The translations under genes and the position numbers were made by a program. A stretch of 64,000 nt of DNA from Pseudomonadota bacterium. GTDB taxonomy: Bacteria > Pseudomonadota > Alphaproteobacteria > Rhizobiales > Xanthobacteraceae. The notes beneath the pieces were generated by a model. It was not told the DNA's origin. It searched no databases and was given only the letters and a program-made list of their open reading frames with translations. Where the stretch lies: positions 1 to 64,000 of the forward strand of contig JAEYAU010000021.1 in assembly GCA_023404705.1 (NCBI GenBank), in the 5' to 3' direction. Below are positions 32,734-45,300 of the stretch, in pieces. Position 1 is the first letter of the stretch, and every line of letters starts with the position of its first letter.

Positions 32734-33126
32734 GCCCCTGCCCAATCCTTCATGCCTGCGCTGACCAACCACTATTGCCGCACCGTCACGACCGCACAAG
32801 CGCCGAGCGAATGAACGAGTTCCCGCGCGCCGGGATTTCGCGCGACTGTGGCAACTACATCACGTTAGCGATGCAATCGCGCCGGCAGGTGCGGCCTGCA
32901 CGATTCGATTACAGCCGCATCACCCGCCGACGACCACGAGAGCTGAGCCCGATCCGTTTTCGCCGCACCGTGGTGCCGTGAACCGCAGCCGCAATTAGGA
33001 GCTGTACCTCCAAAGTTCCCGATTGTGGAACGGCGCTCTGATGTGAACGAGTTCCAAACGAGCAAGATTGTGTTGTGAACGGCCGTTAGCAATACGGCTC
33101 ATATCTTGAGCTCAACTTCAAATGCT

Positions 33127-33222
33127 TTGGTCTTCGTGACACCTAATTCTGAGACCAAACTTGAAATCCTCAGGTTCTCATCTGGTCTCATCAGTGTATT
33201 TGAACAGGCATTCACTTGGTCT
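33127..33222. promoter_or_regulatory. Four TTGGTCT-type boxes upstream of adhesin 2
   Basis: TTGGTCT at 33127-33133, its inverse AGACCAA at 33152-33158, TGGTCT at 33183-33188, and TTGGTCT at 33216-33222. The second and third form an 8-bp perfect dyad, TGAGACCA (33150-33157) and TGGTCTCA (33183-33190). Spacing is about 25-33 bases. The set resembles a multi-site operator; the factor is unknown. Confidence 0.4.
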
Positions 33223-33319
33223 ATTGTGTAACTAAACTCAATATTACTCGTGTTGCACCTTAACTACACTGGCAAAAACTAATCCAGATACGCTGGAATC
33301 CCGTAGCATTTGCGTAAAG

Positions 33320-33334
33320 TTAAGAATAGGTTAC
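33320..33334 (+). promoter_or_regulatory. CtrA-box-like site upstream of adhesin 2
   Basis: TTAA-GAATAGG-TTAC, one base off the alphaproteobacterial CtrA half-site pair TTAA-N7-TTAA, 77 bases before the ATG. The same element stands 78 bases before adhesin 3, and flanking bases (GTTAAGAATA, then GGCTAGGG.CGGCT) are also conserved. Confidence 0.45.
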
Positions 33335-33396
33335 GGCGCAACAGGCTAGGGGCGGCTAGCTTCCATTAGGTTGTATTTCGTTCGGGGGGTTGCGGA

Positions 33397-36300
33397 ATGA
33401 ACGCGCCGTTCGTCGTCGCGCAAGCGACATCGGGCCAGGTTCCGGCTGGCCAGGCCGTGAAGGTCGTGAAGGTCATCAAGCCTGATGGAAATCAGGCCGT
33501 GTCCATCAAGCTTGATGGACAGACCAAGCTCGATCTCACGGGCATCTCCAGCGAGAACATCACGCTGGTCCGCGTCGGCGAGCGTCTGATCATCCTCTTC
33601 GACAACAAGGGCACCGTCGAGGTCGAGCCGTTCTTCGACTCGAGCGGCAAGCCCGTGCAGGACATCACGCTCGAAGTCGGCACCAACCAGCTGATGAACG
33701 GCGAGGAGTTCGCCAACCTCTTCCCGATCTCCACCGACCAGTCGATCCTGCCCGCCGCCGGCCCCGGCGCCGCCGCTGGCCCGTCCAATACGGGTGGCCA
33801 GTTCGGACCTTTCCAGATCGACGCGCTGCTCGGCGATGATCCGCTCGATCTGCTCGGCCCCGAGGAGCTGCCGGGCTTCGACATCAACGCCCAGACCACG
33901 AGCCCTGACGGCGACCTCACTCCGACCGCCGGTCCGAACGATGATCTCGTCGCCGACGAGGACGATCTCGTCATTCCGCCGTTCCACTCGCAGGGCGTCG
34001 GCGACAACGCGCCGGGCGACGATGCGCCCACCAGCTTTACGGGCACACTCGCGCACACCGTCGGCGATGGCCTGAGCACCGCCGGCGTCAACATGGCGTT
34101 GATGAACGGCCTCCCGGTCCTCGACGACGCGGGCAATCCCGTCACGTCGAACGGACTCGATCTCGTCTATGTCTGGACCGGCGACACGCTGCAGGCCGTC
34201 ACCGTCCCGGGCGGTGAGGGCGAGTCGCAGGTCGTGTTCCAGATCACGATCAATTCGCAGACCGGCGCCTACACGTTCGTCCTGTTCGATCAGATCGATC
34301 ACGCACCGCCGACGCCGCCCGAAACCTCGTTCGAGAACGACGTCCGGGTGGTGCTGAGCTACGAGGTCGAGGACATCGACGGCGACGTCGCGACCGGCAC
34401 CTTCGGCGTGGTTTTCGACGACGACGTGCCGGTCGTTCCCGAGGCCGAAGGTTCCGGCGGCGCCCAGCTTTCGCTCGCGATCGACGAGGACGATCTCGAG
34501 GGCCCGCTCTCGGTCGGCAACAACGACGTCCAGGACGGCGACGATCTGCCGGTCGACGGCAGCCCCTCGCAGCAGGGCACGACGCCCTTCACCATCGGCG
34601 CCGACGAGAACGGCACCGTCTCCTTCGAGGAGATGGACGGCCGCGAGGTGACCGGCACCTATACGGACGGCACCACCGGGCAGGTGGAGTCGCAGGGGCG
34701 GCCGCTCGTCTATGTGTGGGATGCGGCCAGCAACACGCTCTACGCCACCTTCGACACGGTGGATCCGGCCAACAACGCGGCGTTCAAGATCGTCCTGATC
34801 GATGCGGTCACCGGCAAGTTCGAGTTCACGCTGCTCGACCAGCTCGATCACTTGCCGAACCCGATCACGACGGGCGGCGAAAGTGACGGCGACGGCGGCG
34901 GCAGCGAACAGGCCGTGACGCAAGCCATCGTCACCGCCGTGCTGGCCTTCGAGGACAACATCGTTCTCGACCTCGTCTACAAGGTCACCGATGCGGACGG
35001 CGACTCGGTCACCGGGACCGTGCGCATCGATGTCGATGACGACGTGCCGACCGTGACGGGCGAGACGATCACGCGCACGGTCGACGAGGACGACATCGAT
35101 ACGCCCTGGTCGCAGGGCAACCATCAGGACGATGGCGACGCGGACGGCTCGATCACCGAGAACAATCCCGGCAACATCCACGCGGCCTTCATCAGCGGCT
35201 CAATCAGCGCGGTCGTGTCGATCGGCGCCGACGAGGTCGGCAGCTTCGACGGCGAGTTCTTCCCGGGCCAGATCTTCGACATGCTCTCGGCCGAGCAGAT
35301 CGCCGAGAAGCTGCCGCTGTTCTCCAAGCAGTTCGTGCAGCCAGCCGCCGAGAACGGCCTGCAGCTCACCTACGAGGTGTCCCACGAGAACGGCTGGGTG
35401 ATCCTGAAGGCCAGCGAGCCGGATGATCCGAACGGCCCCGGCGACACCGGCAACCCGGTCTTCGAGCTGCGCCTCAACCAGACCACCGGCGATTACGAGT
35501 TCCGTCTGTTCGACGAGCTCATGCACGTGCTGCCGCCGACCGGCGGCTCCGAAGAGAACACCGCGCTGCGCCTCGGCGCCGACGGCTCGCTCGAAGGAAT
35601 CGACTTCGGCGCGCTCATCACGGTGACGGACTACGACAAGGACACCATCACGCTCGACGGCAAGTTCGTCATCAATGTCACGGACGACGTGCCCGAGGCC
35701 GATATCGACGTCAATCCGTTCGGCGCCGTCATTCATGACGAAACGCCCGGCGACGACGGCCTCGACGATACCGACTCGGCGAGCGCCAAGGCGCCGTTCC
35801 TGACGCTCGAGAGCGACAGCGAGATCGAGACGGGCGAGGATCCGGACGTGCCGCCGAACGCGGGCGCCATCGGCTACGCGCGCAGTCTGCTGCCGGTCGT
35901 GTTCAACGACTCCGATATCGGCGCGGACGCACCGGCCGCGGTGCAGAGCTTCTCACTGCGCCTGACGGGCGGCGCCGAGAGCCTGGCCTCAGGCCTGTTC
36001 CTCACTGACGGCACAAGCATCACGCTGCAGATCTACGACAACGGCACGGCGGACACGTCGGACGACCTCGTGCTCGGCATCGTCGACGGCAGCGGCACCT
36101 TCGGCGGTCACGTCGCGTTCGCGGTCGCCATCGGCCAGGACGGCCACCTCAGCGTCGCGCAGTATCTCTCGCTCAAGCACGACGACCGCGGCGACAACGA
36201 CGAGGCGAACGATCTCGGCTTCGGCTTCACGGATGCTAACCCGAAGGAGCAGTCGGCCCCGATCCAGCAGACGCTGGCCGGCAAGGTCGAGGCCGTCGTC

Positions 36301-39300
36301 ACGGTCACGGACTCGGACGGAGACACGGACTCGGATTCCGCCCAGATCGGCGACCGCATCATTTTCCAGGATGATGGTCCGCGGCTGCTTCAGGGCAGGG
36401 CCGAGGAGACCGTCGACGAGGACGACATTCACACGTCGGGCTCGCTTGGCACCTCGCCGAACGACAGCGACGGCGACGGCTCCTTCACGGGCGATCCCGG
36501 CAACAACAATCCGGGCCCGGCCTTCGTCTCCGGCTCGGTCGCCGGCTATGTCGATTTCGGCGCCGACGGCAATGGCGGCTTCTCGATCGCGCTCGACAAG
36601 ATCGGGGACAAATTCGGAGACCTCGGCCTCAAGTCTCAGGGCAAGCCGCTCGTCTATACGGGTGACAACACGACCGATCCGACCTGGGCCATCTTCACGG
36701 CCACTTCGACCGACGGTCGCGACGTGTTCGAGCTGAAGGTCGACAAGACCACCGGCGCCTACGAGTTCCGGCTGTTCGACCAGATCGACCACGATCCGTA
36801 CAACGACTCGCCCGACGGGATCGGCAACGGCACCGGGGCCGATCAGAACCAGGACCTGCGCGATTCCATCAATGGCGATGTCACCGAGCTCGATTTCGGC
36901 GACGTCGTTCGCGCCACCGACGGCGACGGCGATCCGATCATTCTCGATAGCAAGCTGCTGATCACGATCACGGACGACGTGCCGGTGATCAAGCCGAACA
37001 GCAAGATCGAGCGCACCGCCGACGAAGACGACGTCAATACGAGCTTCTCGACCGGCACCTCGCCGAACGACGGCACGGGTGACGGCTCCGACACCGGGAA
37101 CCCGCCGTCCAACGTGACGGGTCCCGCGCTCGTCACCGGCACGGTCGCGGGCGTCGTCGCGGTCGGCGCCGACGATCTGATCACCTTCTCGTTCATCGCA
37201 GAGTCGGACGCGCGCACTTATCTCGAGAGCCTCGGGCTGAAGTCGCAGGGCGCGCTGCTCAGCTACGATATCCAGGGCGGCACGCTCTACGCTTTCGACA
37301 ATGCCGGGCCCAACCAGGGTCAGACCTACGATCCGCCTGGTGATCGCCTGGTGTTCACCCTCAAGCTGAACGGCGACGGCTCGTTCGAATTCGAGCTGCA
37401 TGACCAGCTCGATCACGATGCGCCGTTCGACGACATCGGCGACGGCAGCGGCATCGCCGACCAGAACGTCGATCTCCAGGACATCATCAGCGCCGACGTC
37501 ACCGACATCAATTTCGGCAAGATCATCAAGGCGACCGACTTCGACGGCGACGGCGTCATCCTCGATCAGCAGCTCACGATCGAGATCACGGACGACGTTC
37601 CGGTCGCGGTCATCGGCATCAACTCGCAGGACACGTTCCTGACGATCGACGAGACCGCCGGCTCGAGCGGGCAGGGCGATGAGCCCGGCAATCCCGCGCT
37701 CTTCACGGCGCTGACCAATAAGGGCGCCGACCCGGGCATGTCGCCGCAATACGCGGTCGACGGGGATCTCTTCGTCACCACCGGCACCACCTTCGGCACC
37801 GATGAGGGCGGCACCAAGGTGTTCTCGCTCGCGCTCAAGGGGAGCGAGCCGCTCGCCACAGGCCTGAAGACCAGCGGCGTCGGCGCCGCCAACGAGCACC
37901 CGATCTTCCTCTTCGAAGAGGCTCACAACGGCCGGACCTACATCGTGGGCCGCTACGACCTGGCCAATGGCCCGGTCAGCGAGAGCGATCCGGCCGCGTT
38001 CGCGCTCTATGTCGACCCCGCGACTGGCGCGCTGCACCTCGCGCAGTTCGTGTCCCTCGAGCACGGCAATCCGAACAACACCAACGAGCCGATCAATCTT
38101 CCGAACAACCTGATCGACGCCGTCTATACGGTGACGGACTTCGACGGCGACAAGTCCATCGCCAAGGTGGATCTCGGCGACAACGTCCGCTTCCTCGACG
38201 ACGCGCCGGTGCTGCAGTCCGGCTCGGTCTCTGTGACTGCGGACGAGGACGACATCCAGACCGTGCCGCCCACCGGCTCGCTCGGGACCAGCCCGCAGGA
38301 CGGCAATGCGGACGGCTCCTATACCCAGAATCCGGGCGACAACCAGCCCGGCCCCGCGACTGTGAGCAACACGCTCGCGCCGCTGGTGGCGGTGGGTGCG
38401 GATGACCCGATCACCTTCTCGTTCGTCGGCATCAACGACATTCGCGCCACGCTGACGTCCTACGGCCTGGAGTCGAAGGACTCGCTACTCAGCTACACGC
38501 TCGACGGCAATGTGCTGCGCGGCTTCGTCAATGCGGGCGGGCCCGGCGGCCTAACCTACGATCCGCCGGCCGACCGCCTCGTCTTCAATCTCATTCTCAA
38601 CACGGACGGCAGCTTCACGTTCGAACTGCACGACCAGCTCGATCACGACGCGCCATTCGATGACGTCGGCGACGGCAGCGGCCTCGCCGACCAGAACACG
38701 GACCTCGTCGAGGCAGTCAACGGCGACATCAACGCGATCGACTTCGGCCAGTTCATCCAGGCGAAGGACGCCGACGGCGACGGCGTGATGCTGACCGGCA
38801 AGCTCTCGGTCACCATCCGCGACGACATCCCGATCGCCAAGATTACCGCCGTCACCAGCGCCACGCTGATCCACGACGAGACGCCAGGCATCGACGGCAA
38901 CGACGATACCGACCTCGCGAGCCTCTCTGCCGCCGCCCAGACGGCCTTCAACGGGCTCGCCAACAAGGGCGAGGACCTCGACGTCCCCGGCACCGGCGCA
39001 ATCGGCTACGCGGCCGATATCCTCGTCACGAACGTTCAGACGCAGATCGGCGCCGACGAGCCCGCCACCATGACCTTCGCGCTGCTGATCAACGGCAGCA
39101 ACGGCCTCAACTCGGGGCTGCTCACGACCGAGGGCCAGCAGATCAACCTCTACAAGGAGGGCGACCTGATCGTCGGCCGCGTCGGCTCGGCCAGCGGCGT
39201 TGCGGCCTTTGCGCTGCACATCGACGGGTCCGGCAAGGTCTCGCTCGCCCAGTATCTGTCGATCAAGCACGACGATTTTCCGACCGACCACGACGAGGCC

Positions 39301-42300
39301 GATGACGCGACCGACGCCACTGCGTCGATCGAGCAGACGCTCGCGGGCAAGATCAAGGCCGAGCTGACGGTCACGGATTTTGACGGCGACGTCAGCAAGA
39401 ATTCGATCGAGATCGGCGGCCTGATCAAGTTCGAGGATGATGGCCCGTCGCTCACGCTCGCGGCTCCGAGCTCCGCCCTCAACGGCCTGTTCTTCGACGG
39501 CTTCACGCCCAACGGCAATGCCTGGGGGCAGGGGAGCGGCATCAACACGACCGGCACCGCCGGCGGCTGGACCATCTCGGGCTCCACGGCCGAGCCGGCG
39601 ACGACGGTGCAGCTCGAGCGCGTCGGCGACGGCTACCGCGGCGCCGACAGTCCGACCAACAGCCTCATGGTCGACATGGAGGCGAGCCCGGGCAACGTCC
39701 AGATCACGCAGACGCTGAACCTGCAGGCCGGCGTCCACAGGCTGACCTTCGAGATCGGCGAGGGGCTTCCGCCTCCCGCCGTCGTGCCGGGCAGCGCGCT
39801 GCTCGAGGTGGTCTGGAACGGCAACGTCGTCGGCACCTACGACCCGAACCCGGGCGTGATGCAGACCATCTCGCTCGACGTGACCGCGCTCGCCGGCAAC
39901 AACACCCTGACCTTCCGTGAGGTCGGTGACGCCGGCGACAACACCGGCACGTTCCTCGCAAACGTCAAGGTCACGGACATCCTCATCATCGATGAGACGC
40001 CCGGCCTCGACGCCGACGCTGACGACACGCTCCTCGCGTCGCTCTCCGCGGCCGCGCAGGCCGCCTTCGGCGCCATCGTCAACCTTGGCAGCGATCCCGC
40101 CATGGGCTCGCCGCAATACGCGCAGGGCGACGGCGCCGTGCTCGCCGTCACGCCGAACTACGGCGCCGACGGCCCGGCCGCCTCGAACCCGCTGGTCTAC
40201 GACCTCGTCCTCGCCTCCCAGGGCGTCAACTCGGGCCTGCAGACCACGGAAGGCAAGATCATCAAGCTGTTCGACGAGGGCAATGTCATCGTCGGCCGCT
40301 ACGACACCAGCAACGGCACGGTCGACTCCTCAGACCCGGCGGCCTTCGCGTTCCACGTCGACGCGACCACCGGCAAGCTGTCGGTCGTACAGTACGTCTC
40401 GCTGCTGCACCCCGATCCGGCAAATGCCGACGAGGGCATCTCGCTCGCGCCGGGCAGCCTCTCCGTGAAGGTCACGGTCACCGACGGCGACCTCGACCAG
40501 GCCTCGCAGACCGCGGACATCTCCAGCCTCGTGCGTTTCGAGGACGATGGTCCGAGCCTGGTCGCCGGCGCATCCGTCACGGGCACCGTGGACGAGGATG
40601 CGCTGACCGGTCAGTCGGTGGGCAATGTCGACGCAGGCCGTCCGGGCGAGACCGGCAGCGGCATTGGCTCGGTGACCGCGAGCGGCGGCGCGAACGCGCT
40701 CAACGCCCTCGTCAACTTCGGCGCCGATGGCGCGCATCCGACCGAGGCCTTCAAGCTGGCCGTCGTGAACACGCCGGTCGACTCCGGCCTGAACTCCAAG
40801 CTGGGCGATGTCCTGATCGTCTCGGACGGCAACATCCTGCGCGGCTATGTCGAGTCCGGCAACGGGTCCGGCTACGCGGCCGGCGACCGCGAGGTCTTCA
40901 CGCTCACGGTCGGCGCGGACGGGTCCTACACTTTCACGCTGAAGGACCAGATCGACCATCCCTCGCTCGACGGCGTCCTGGGCAGTGACGACACCGAGAA
41001 CCTGCTTACGACGGCGATCGACCTGTCGTCCTATGTCATCGCCAAGGACGGCGACGGCGACACCGTCGCGCTCGGCACCGGCGCCTTCGTGATCCAGGTG
41101 CGCGACGACATTCCGTACCAGACCACGGCCACGGTTTCGGCGACGGTCGGCGAGGACGAACTGACCGGCCAGTCGATCGGCAATCCGGACTCGCCGGACG
41201 ACACCGACACGTCCGCCACCGGCTCGCTCGCCTCGCTGATCAAGGTCGGCGCCGACGAGGATGGCGCCTTCTCGCTGATCCAGAATCCGACCGAACTGCC
41301 GATCATCACCTCCAAGGGCGAGACGGTCTCGTACAACGTGTCGGGCACGGTGCTGACCGGCTTCGTCGATGATGACGGCACGCCCGGATTCTCAGGCAGC
41401 GACCGCCTGATCTTCACGCTCGACCTGCAGCCGAACGGCACCTTCACGTTCACGCTGCTCGACCAGATCGATCACATCCCGAACAACCCCGCGAACAACG
41501 ACGATCAGAGCCTGATCCTCGACTTCACGCGTGCGGTCCAGTTCACGGATCAGGACGGCGATACGGTCGCGCTCAAGGGCACGCCCACCCTCGTCACGTC
41601 CGGCATCGGCCTCAAGCCCGGCAACTACGACGCCTATGCGGCGGCGGGCGCCACCTTTGACGGCGTGACGTTCACGGGGACGGCCGCGAACCAGTTCGCC
41701 AGCCCGGACAACAACACCGACTCGTTCAACATCTCGGGGCCGGGCATCGGCATTGGCGACAACCACATTCACGACAACGAAGGCTTCATCTTCTCGCGGA
41801 CCGGGACCGACTCGCTGACCTTCACGATCGTCGGCAATGCGACCGGGACCATCACCTGGGAAGCCTATACGGGCCTTCCGCCGACGCCCGGCAATCCGGG
41901 CTATGCGAGCGGCGTCGTCAATCCGATCCCGGCCAACGGCGGAGTCGTGACGATCGACCCGTCCGGCCTGTTCGATCACATCATCATCCGCTTCGACATG
42001 GGGTCGGGCGACAAGATCCGCGTCGACAACGTTCTCTTCGCCTCGCAGGGCACCTCGGGCGTGTTCACGATCGCCATCGAGGACGACATCCCGGTCGCTT
42101 ATGTCAGCGGCACGGCCGGAACCGTGCACGAGGACGTGCTCACGGGCCTCTCCACCGGGAATCCGGAGAGCGGGCAGTCGGCCTCGACGATCATCACCAC
42201 GAGCCAGCTCGCGGCGCTCATCTCGGTCGGGGCCGACGAGGACGCCACCTTCTCGCTCAACCAGGGGATCGACGGCACTGTCGCGAATGTGCAGTCGAAG

Positions 42301-45300
42301 GGCTCGCTCGTGACCTTCGAGGTCATCGATGCCGACACCATCCAGGGTCAGGCGTCCGGCGGCCGCGTTGTCTTCGAAATCGTCGACAATGGCGACGGCA
42401 CCTTCACGTTCACGCTGAAGGATCAGATCGACCACCTGCCGCTCGGCAGTGGCGCGGGCGATGCCGAGCCGACGTCGCTGAACATCGCATCGCTGTTCGT
42501 CGCCACCGACTTCGACGGCGACAACGCCACCCTGTCCGGCACGCTCAAGATCGTGGTCGAGAACGACATCCCGAAGACCCTGACGAATAATCTCGTCATC
42601 GCCGACGAGGACAACCTCGGCTCCGGCAATAACGATGTCGTCAGCGGCGATGATGCCCAGCAGTTCCTCACCGGCACGCTGGCCTTCTCGGTCGGCGCCG
42701 ACGAGGACGCGACGGTCGGCTTCCAGAGCATGAGCGGCGCTGTGCTCGACGCCAACGGCCAGGCCGTCACGTCGGCGGGTGCCGGCCTGACCTGGGTCTG
42801 GGATTCCGGGTCGAACACCCTCTACGCCTCGACCAACCCGATGAGCGCGGCCGCGACCGCCGCCTTCTCGATCCAAGTCACCAACACCACGACCGGCGCC
42901 TATCAGTTCACGCTGCTCAAGCAGCTGGACCATGCCGCGCCGCTCTCGCCGCCGCTCTCGACCGAGAACGACATCGACATCAACCTGACCTACACGGTCC
43001 GTGACTTCGACGGCGACACCGCCACCGGCACCCTGTCGGTCCGCATCGACGACGACATGCCGGTGACCACCGCCGGCACGTCGACCGGCAGCGTCGCGGA
43101 AGCCAATCTCGACACCGTCGGCTCGCAGGGCTCGAACGATATCGACGGCCCGGTCGTCGTAGACGGCCCCTCCGTGGTCGCGACAGGCTTCCTCACGGGC
43201 CTGTTCTCGATCGGCGCCGACCAGCCGGGCGGCTACGGCTTCACCAGCGATCCGACGCTGCTGAACAACTGGGTGAGCTCCCTCGGCCTCGAGTCGAAGA
43301 ACAGCCCGATCGATACCGTATCGGTGTCGAGCAATGTCATGACGGTCTCGGCCCATGACGGCCGTCCGGTCTTTACGCTCGCGATCGTTCAGGGCACCGG
43401 CGCCTGGACCTTCACGCTGCTCGACCAGATCGACCACGAGATCTCCGAAGGCCAGAACACCAGCCTGACCATCGACTTCGGCGGTGTGATTGGCGCAGGC
43501 GACCGCGACGGCGATCGCGTGCTGCTCGGCAGCGGGGCGCTGCTCGTGACCGTGGTCGACGACGTGCCGGTCGCCGGCACCGGCACCGCGCTCGTCCACG
43601 TGGACGAGGACGACCTCAGCTCCGGGGCAGGGGACAACTCCACCGGCATCCAGGGCGAGCCCATCTCGTCCGACACGGATCTCGACGAGGCGACCTTCAC
43701 GGCCGCACAGCTGCAGACCGTGGTGAAGTCTGGCGCCGACGAGCCCGTGACCTTCTCGCTCAATCTCGCGGCCAGCGGGCCCGTTCTCGACAGCAACGGC
43801 GCTGCCGTCCTCTCGAAGGGCCTGCCCGTCCTGTTCGGCACCCACGCGGGCCAGATCGTCGGCTTCGTCGACGGCGACGCCAACGGCACCTTCGCGCTCG
43901 GCGAGCGCGAGGTGTTCCGGGTCATCGATCTCGGCGGCGGCAACTTCCAGTTCGACCTGCGCGATCAGATCGACCATGCCAGCAATTCCGGCGAAAGCGG
44001 CACCGTCTCGCTGCGCCTCACCGGCGCCTTCCTCGCGACGGACAACGACGGCGACGTCGCGGTCCTCAATCCGAATGCGATCCTCGCCGAGGTCGAGAAC
44101 GACACGCCGGCGGATACGACCGCGACGATCTCATTCCGCGTCGATGAAGACGAGCTCGCGGCCGCGAACGGTGATCTTTCGACCGGCACGCCCGACGGCG
44201 ACGGCGACGGCGACGAGGTCATCATCACCAATGTGCTGCTGCAGACGCTGGTGAATCCGGGCGCCGACGAGGCCGCCAAGTTCTCGCTCGACAGCACGCC
44301 GAGCGGCAAGGTCTTCACGATCAACGGCGAGAATGTCGAATCGAAGGGACAGGACGTGCGCTTCGGCGCGGGCCCCGGCGGTAGCGTCGTCGGCTTCGTG
44401 GACGGTCCCGGCGGAACGGCCGGCCAATTCGATGCGGCGTTCGACCGCGAGATCTTCCGCATCACCGACCTCGGCAACGGCAACTTCCAGTTCGACCTGA
44501 AGGATCAGCTCGACCACAACATCATTGGCGGCACGCTCGGCGAGGGCGGCATCGTCACGCTCGACCTCACGCCGGCTTTCGCGGCCACCGACTTCGACGG
44601 CGATCCCGTCTCTCTCGGTCAGAACGCGATCCAGCTCGAGGTCGAGAACGACACGCCGACCAGCGGCAGCGTCAATGTCCAGCTCGACGACGACGATGTG
44701 GTCGCACCGGGCATCGCCGGCAATCCGGGCTTCGGCGGCAACGCCACCGATGGCACGCCGAGCGACGATGTGGGCGCGGCGGGCGCGGTCGCCAGCGGCG
44801 TCATCGCGGTGGGCGCCGACGAGCCGGCCAGCATTATCTTCCAGTCCGGTTTCGGTCCTGCGGGCTTCACTTACGTGCCCTCCGGCTCGCCGCTCGGCAG
44901 CGAAGTGCTGGTAAAGCAGAACGGCATCACGGTTCTGACCATCACGATCACGGACACGAACACCGGCGCCTTCACGGTCACCCAGAACGCGCCGATCGCG
45001 CATCCGACCCTCGACGGCGGCGCCGAAGACGATCAGGAGAACAACGTCTCCTTCGACCTCACCTTCAAGGTGACCGACTCCGACGGTGACGTGACGACCG
45101 CCAATGTCGCGATCAATGTCGACGACGACACGCCGGTGATCGCGCCGTCGCCGCAGAACCTGGTCGTCAACGGCGACTTCGGCGCCGGCGCCTGGAGTGC
45201 GCCCGCGTGGTGGGGCTCGTCCGCGCCGCAGGGCAGCGTTCCAGGCTGGACGCTGATCGGCGATCCGTCCGACTGCCCGCCGAACGGCGTGTCGTTCGAG

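Larger units (their letters stand above)
32734..33396. other. Long regulatory gap before adhesin 2
   Basis: 663 bases without a supported gene, noticeably AT-richer than its surroundings from 33090 to 33340. It contains four TTGGTCT-type heptamers (33127-33222), a CtrA-box-like site at 33320-33334 and a leader conserved with adhesin 3. It must hold the promoters of both the secreted-protein gene and adhesin 2. Confidence 0.55.
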
